Source of the DNA: Dryocola sp051307055
GTDB taxonomy: Bacteria; Pseudomonadota; Gammaproteobacteria; Enterobacterales; Enterobacteriaceae
Assembly: GCF_051307055.1 (NCBI RefSeq)
Contig: NZ_CP149994.1
Coordinates: forward strand, 3,596,001-3,660,000
Direction: 5' to 3'
Length of the DNA stretch: 64,000 nt
Shown: positions 60,234 to 64,000 of the stretch, in pieces
Layout of the letters: every line of letters begins with the position of its first letter
Numbering within the stretch: the stretch's first letter is position 1
Position numbers and translations under genes: made by a program
The notes under the pieces: model-generated
The model's database searches: none
Told to the model about the DNA's origin: nothing
Seen by the model: the letters and a program-made list of their open reading frames with translations, nothing else

Positions 60234-61394
60234 ATGGAAAGAATCGCCATTAGCGAGCGCCCGGACTGGCGCGAGAAAGCCGCAGAATACGGTTTTAACT
60301 TTCATACCATGTATGGCGAACCGTACTGGTGTGAAGACGCTTATTACAAGCTAACGCTCCCGCAGGTCGAACGCCTGGAAGATGTCACGGCAGAACTGCA
60401 TCAGCTGTGCCTGAAGGTTGTCGAAAAAGTGGTGGACAGCGACGAGCTGTTGGCTAAATTCCGCATCCCGAAACACACCTGGGAATTTGTGCGCCAGTCC
60501 TGGCGTACCCGGCAACCGTCGCTTTATTCCCGCCTTGACCTGGCGTGGGATGGCGTGGGTGAGCCCAAGCTGCTGGAAAACAACGCCGATACGCCGACTT
60601 CCCTTTATGAAGCCGCCTTCTTCCAGTGGATCTGGCTCGAAGATCAAATTCAGTCGGGGAACCTGCCGCCGGGCAGCGATCAGTTCAATAGCCTGCAAGA
60701 GAAGATCATCGAACGTTTTGCCGAACTGAAACAGCAGCACGGTTTTAACCTGGTGCATTTCGCCTGCTGCCAGGACACGGTGGAAGATCGCGGCACGGTT
60801 CAGTACCTGCAGGATTGCGCCGCCGAAGCTGAAGTGGCCAGCGAGTTTGTCTACATGGAAGAGATCGGCCTGGGTGAAAAAGGCCAGTTTACCGATTTGC
60901 AGGATCAGGTCATCAGCAACCTTTTCAAGCTCTATCCGTGGGAATACATGCTGCGCGAGATGTTCTCCACCAAGCTTGAAGATGCCGGCGTACGCTGGCT
61001 GGAACCGGCCTGGAAAAGCATTATCTCCAATAAGGCGTTGCTGCCGATGCTGTGGGAAATGTTCCCGGATCACCCTAACCTGCTGCCAGCTTACTTTGCA
61101 GAAGATGACTATCCGGCAATGGATAAATACGTCGTTAAACCTATCTTCTCCCGCGAAGGGGCAAACGTGAAGATCATCGAGAACGGCCAGGAAGTTGCCC
61201 GCGTCGATGGCCCTTACGGCGAAGAAGGTATGATCGTGCAGGCGTTTTACCCGCTGCCAAAGTTTGGCGATAGCTACACGCTTATCGGCAGCTGGCTTAT
61301 CAACGATCGGCCGGCCGGGATAGGCATTCGTGAAGACCGCGAGCTTATTACGCAGGACCTTTCACGCTTTTACCCGCACGTGTTTATCGAGTAA
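60234..61394 (+). CDS. ygiC: YgiC, ATP-grasp glutathionylspermidine synthase-like protein
   Basis: 386 residues. Glutathionylspermidine synthase C-terminal (ATP-grasp) fold: RLDLAWDGVGEPKLLENNADTPTSLYEAAFFQW, VKPIFSREGANVKII for ATP binding, GSWLINDRPAGIGIREDRELIT at the end. The family ligates amines to peptides or glutathione, but YgiC lacks the amidase domain of Gsp and E. coli YgiC showed no Gsp synthetase activity to my knowledge. Co-transcribed with ygiB. Confidence 0.95.
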   Translation: MERIAISERPDWREKAAEYGFNFHTMYGEPYWCEDAYYKLTLPQVERLEDVTAELHQLCLKVVEKVVDSDELLAKFRIPKHTWEFVRQSWRTRQPSLYSRLDLAWDGVGEPKLLENNADTPTSLYEAAFFQWIWLEDQIQSGNLPPGSDQFNSLQEKIIERFAELKQQHGFNLVHFACCQDTVEDRGTVQYLQDCAAEAEVASEFVYMEEIGLGEKGQFTDLQDQVISNLFKLYPWEYMLREMFSTKLEDAGVRWLEPAWKSIISNKALLPMLWEMFPDHPNLLPAYFAEDDYPAMDKYVVKPIFSREGANVKIIENGQEVARVDGPYGEEGMIVQAFYPLPKFGDSYTLIGSWLINDRPAGIGIREDRELITQDLSRFYPHVFIE

Positions 61395-61395
61395 G

Positions 61396-61424
61396 AAAAA
61401 GGCGCGTTTATCGCGCCTTTTTTA
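61396..61424. terminator. Bidirectional terminator between ygiC and ygiD
   Basis: AAAAAGGCGCG and CGCGCCTTTTTT arms around TTTAT between convergent genes. Confidence 0.92.
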
Positions 61425-62213
61425 TCAACCGATCTGCACCGAAAGCATACTCAACGATCCCATCTCAATGCCGTCAACCGGGATCGTAACAGGCTCCTTA
61501 CCGTCCCATGCACCAAGCACGTAAAGCAAAGGCAGGTAATGTTCTGGCGTCGGATTCGACAGCGATCCGCCCTCGTGCTGCAGATAATTCACCAGCGGAT
61601 GCTCTGCTACAGGCCCCTGCCAGGTAAGATTGTCTTTCACATACTGGTTAAAAGAGCTGGCCCATGGATAAGGCGTGTTTTCACCATGCCAGCGAGCGGT
61701 ACGCAGGTTATGCACCACGTTGCCGCTGGCGACCAGCATCACGCCCTGCTCACGCAGCGCAGCCAGTTTTCGCCCTGCCTCATAATGCCAGGCAACCGGC
61801 TTCGTACTGTCGATACTTAACTGCACCATCGGGATATCCGCCTGCGGGTACATTTTTATCAGCACGCCCCATGAGCCGTGGTCGAATCCCCAGGCTGCTT
61901 TATCCAGCGTGACAGGATCCGGCGCCAGCAGATCGACAAGCTGCTGCGCCAGTTCCGGAGAGCCCGGCGCCGGATAATGCGTGTCGAACAACGCCTGCGG
62001 AAAACCGCCAAAATCATGGATAGTTTTCGGCGCTTCCATCGCGGTTACGCCGGTGCCGCGCGTGAACCAGTGCGCAGACACCACCACAATCGCTTTCGGA
62101 CGCGGCAGAGTTTCTCCCAAATGGCGCCAGGTCTGGGTATAGTGATTCTCTTCCAGCGCGTTCATCGGGCTTCCGTGACCAAGGAATAGCGCGGGCATAC
62201 GTTGGGCAGTCAT
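61425..62213 (-). CDS. ygiD: YgiD, LigB-family extradiol (4,5-DOPA) dioxygenase
   Basis: 262 residues from ATG 62213 (MTAQRMPALFLGHGSPMN), with AAGGAAA upstream. Metal His residues are in FLGHGSPMNAL, SAHWFTRG and WGFDHGSWG, and a further His in ASGNVVHNLR. In E. coli the enzyme cleaves L-DOPA at the 4,5 position in vitro. Divergent from zupT. Confidence 0.95.
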   Translation of the reverse strand: MTAQRMPALFLGHGSPMNALEENHYTQTWRHLGETLPRPKAIVVVSAHWFTRGTGVTAMEAPKTIHDFGGFPQALFDTHYPAPGSPELAQQLVDLLAPDPVTLDKAAWGFDHGSWGVLIKMYPQADIPMVQLSIDSTKPVAWHYEAGRKLAALREQGVMLVASGNVVHNLRTARWHGENTPYPWASSFNQYVKDNLTWQGPVAEHPLVNYLQHEGGSLSNPTPEHYLPLLYVLGAWDGKEPVTIPVDGIEMGSLSMLSVQIG

Positions 62214-62337
62214 AGTCGTTTCCTTAAAACGGATAAAATCTGATGGCATAACGTTACGCCCAATCGCCACGGGAAGAACTCAGATAAGCATGATGAAGAT
62301 CGTCAGAAAATTTGAATGTTGCGATGAGGAGCTGTAG

Positions 62338-63105
62338 ATGTCCGTACCCTTGATCCTGACCCTGTTGGCTGGAGGGGCTACTTTTATCGGCGCCGTTTTG
62401 GGCGTCATCGGCCAGAAGCCGTCGAATCGGGTGCTCGCATTTTCCCTCGGTTTTGCCGCCGGCATTATGCTGCTTATTTCACTGATGGAAATGCTGCCGG
62501 CGGCGTTGCATACCGCAGGTATGTCGCCCGTGCTGGGTTACGGTATGTTTGTGCTCGGGCTAATAGGTTACTTTGCGCTTGACCGCAGCCTGCCCCACGC
62601 ACATCCGCAGGATCTAACGGACGGTACGTTAAAAGCAGGTAATCTGCGCCGCACCGCGCTTCTGCTGACGCTCGGCATTAGCCTGCACAACTTCCCGGAA
62701 GGTATTGCGACCTTTGTAACAGCCAGCGCCAACCTTGAACTCGGAATGGGGATTGCGCTCGCCGTCGCATTGCACAACATTCCTGAAGGCCTGGCGGTCG
62801 CAGGTCCGGTTTATGCCGCCACCGGGTCAAAGCGTAAAGCGATTATCTGGGCGGGCGTTTCAGGGCTTGCGGAAATTTTTGGCGGCGTGCTGGCCTGGCT
62901 GGTGCTCGGCACCATGATCTCGCCGGTGGTGATGGCCTCCATCATGGCGGCCGTCGCGGGGATTATGGTGGCGCTGTCGGTGGACGAGCTGATGCCGCTG
63001 GCGAAAGAGATCGATCCGCATAATAACCCAAGCTACGGTGTGCTTTGCGGTATGGCGGTGATGGGGCTGAGCCTGACGTTACTGCAAACGAGTGGGATAG
63101 GTTAA
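62338..63105 (+). CDS. zupT: ZupT, ZIP-family divalent metal importer
   Basis: 255 residues, eight hydrophobic helices. Metal-binding helices 4 and 5 carry SLHNFPEGIATF and ALHNIPEGLAVAGP. It imports zinc, iron, manganese and cobalt across the inner membrane. GAGGAG sits 7 bp before the ATG. A terminator separates it from convergent ribB. Confidence 0.96.
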   Translation: MSVPLILTLLAGGATFIGAVLGVIGQKPSNRVLAFSLGFAAGIMLLISLMEMLPAALHTAGMSPVLGYGMFVLGLIGYFALDRSLPHAHPQDLTDGTLKAGNLRRTALLLTLGISLHNFPEGIATFVTASANLELGMGIALAVALHNIPEGLAVAGPVYAATGSKRKAIIWAGVSGLAEIFGGVLAWLVLGTMISPVVMASIMAAVAGIMVALSVDELMPLAKEIDPHNNPSYGVLCGMAVMGLSLTLLQTSGIG

Positions 63106-63108
63106 TAA

Positions 63109-63136
63109 AAAACCCGGTATTTAACCGGGTTCTTTT
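63109..63136. terminator. Terminator between zupT and ribB
   Basis: AACCCGG and CCGGGTT arms around TATTTAA with A-run before and TCTTTT after, between convergent genes. Confidence 0.88.
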
Positions 63137-63143
63137 AGATGGC

Positions 63144-63797
63144 TTAGCTGGCTTTACGCTCGTGCGTCTGGCGGTATGCCACCAGATCCTCGATGGTCAC
63201 AACGGCCATATTGTGCTGACGGGCAAAGGCGATGCATTCTGGCGCGCGCGCCATGGTGCCATCGTCGTTGGTCAGCTCACACAGCACGCCGGCTGGTTTG
63301 AAACCTGCAAGCGTAACCAAATCGATGGTCGCTTCTGTATGGCCGCCGCGGGTTAACACGCCGCCAGGCTGAGCGCGCAGCGGGAATACATGTCCCGGAC
63401 GGTTCAAATCGCCTGGTTTAGCGTTATCGGCGATAGCGGCACGTATGGTCGTCAAACGGTCAGCCGCAGAAACGCCGGTCGTTACGCCGTGCGCCGCTTC
63501 AATAGTGACGGTAAAACCGGTGCCGTAGGCGCTGGTGTTATTATCCACCATCATCGGCAGATCGAGCTGTTGGCGACGTTCATCGGTCAGGCACAGGCAG
63601 ACAATGCCGCTGCCGTGGCGAATGGTCAGCGCCATTTGCTCAACGGTCATGGTTTCGGCAGGGAAAATCATGTCGCCTTCGTTCTCGCGATCTTCATCGT
63701 CGAGCACCATCACGCCGCGGCCTTCGCGCAATGCGGCAAGTGCATGCTCTACGCGCTGAGACGGGGTGCCAAATGCAGAAAGTAGCGTCTGATTCAT
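63144..63797 (-). CDS. ribB: RibB, 3,4-dihydroxy-2-butanone-4-phosphate synthase
   Basis: 217 residues. Converts ribulose 5-phosphate to the four-carbon riboflavin precursor. The acidic magnesium loop is VLDDEDRENEGDMIFPAE, then HGSGIVCLCLTDE, the central AYGTGFTVTIEA and RGGHTEATIDLVTLAG. It stands alone, without the RibA domain, and is preceded by an FMN riboswitch. Confidence 0.97.
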   Translation of the reverse strand: MNQTLLSAFGTPSQRVEHALAALREGRGVMVLDDEDRENEGDMIFPAETMTVEQMALTIRHGSGIVCLCLTDERRQQLDLPMMVDNNTSAYGTGFTVTIEAAHGVTTGVSAADRLTTIRAAIADNAKPGDLNRPGHVFPLRAQPGGVLTRGGHTEATIDLVTLAGFKPAGVLCELTNDDGTMARAPECIAFARQHNMAVVTIEDLVAYRQTHERKAS

Positions 63798-63857
63798 GGT
63801 AAAAAAACCTCATTAAAATTATGGTTACCAGAATCAGGGCAGTCTTAGGAGCTATGA

Positions 63858-63889
63858 AAAATAACGTGGGCAGGCCGGGGCCTGTCTTT
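63858..63889 (-). terminator. Riboswitch-controlled terminator in the ribB leader
   Basis: On the ribB strand GACAGGCC and GGCCTGCC arms around CCC-type loop are followed by CACGTTATTTTTC. It lies just after the FMN aptamer, where the expression platform of ribB is expected. Confidence 0.6.
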
Positions 63890-63892
63890 GTC

Positions 63893-64000
63893 GTTACTCT
63901 CTCCCATCCGGACTTTAACCGTCGGCCCCGGAATTACACCGGATCTGCTGACCTCCGAAACAATCCGGAGCGCTCGCGGGCTTTCAGCGTACGCTGATTT
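63893..64000 (-). promoter_or_regulatory. FMN riboswitch (RFN element) of ribB, truncated by the window end
   Basis: Conserved RFN segments on the reverse strand, in order: GAAAGCCCGCGAGCG, CAGCAGATCCGGTG, TAATTCCGGGGCCGACGGTT, AAAGTCCGGATGGGAGAGAG. The 5' strand of the closing stem and the first conserved loop (the GGGGCGAAATTCCCC part) lie beyond 64000. FMN binding represses ribB. Confidence 0.95.

Overview
The window is chromosomal DNA of a member of the Enterobacteriaceae. Nearly every core gene matches an Escherichia coli K-12 gene, and gene order follows the E. coli yggR-to-ribB segment (yggRSTU-rdgB-hemW, yggN-yggL-trmB, mutY-yggX-mltC, speC, pheV, yghZ-yghA, exbBD-metC-yghB-yqhC-yqhD-dkgA, ygiQ-ftsP-plsC-parC-ygiW-qseBC-mdaB-ygiN-parE-yqiA-cpdA-yqiB-nudF, tolC-ygiBCD-zupT-ribB). 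It is not E. coli: the proteins differ throughout, ansB/yggM, nupG and yqgA are missing from their expected places, and an eef-type efflux operon as known from Klebsiella and Enterobacter is present. The genus (Enterobacter, Cronobacter, Klebsiella or Kosakonia relatives) cannot be fixed by eye.

Layout. 1-4006: the yggR-hemW block. 4018-4948: an unusual array of about seventeen 51-bp REP-like tandem units where E. coli has ansB/yggM. 4955-9571: yggN to mltC. 9868-16170: a TetR regulator and a complete tripartite RND efflux operon (probably eefRABC). 16251-18386: speC with a structured leader, then tRNA-Phe (pheV). 19095-25835: an AT-rich accessory stretch after pheV with two paralogous copies of one three-gene regulatory cassette: a ToxR/CadC/MarT-like transmembrane activator, a FidL-like membrane partner, and a divergent LuxR-type regulator with a degenerate receiver domain. 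No structural target gene lies beside them. 25836-30776: a hexuronate catabolic cluster (GPH symporter, UxaC, short-type UxuA, YeaR-like protein) with a candidate shared operator and a CRP site. 31193-35540: yghZ, small hypothetical genes, an orphan FucR-like regulator, yghA. 35589-64000: conserved core up to ribB and its FMN riboswitch, which the window end truncates.

Functional themes. Envelope transport and efflux: EefABC, TolC (with a mar/sox/rob box), ExbBD (with a Fur-like box), ZupT. DNA maintenance: MutY, RdgB, topoisomerase IV (ParC, ParE). Aldehyde and quinone detoxification: YqhD, DkgA, MdaB, YgiN, YghZ. Two-component signalling: QseBC. The most novel part is the duplicated MarT/FidL/LuxR cassette; the 51-bp array and the divergent hexuronate control region come next.
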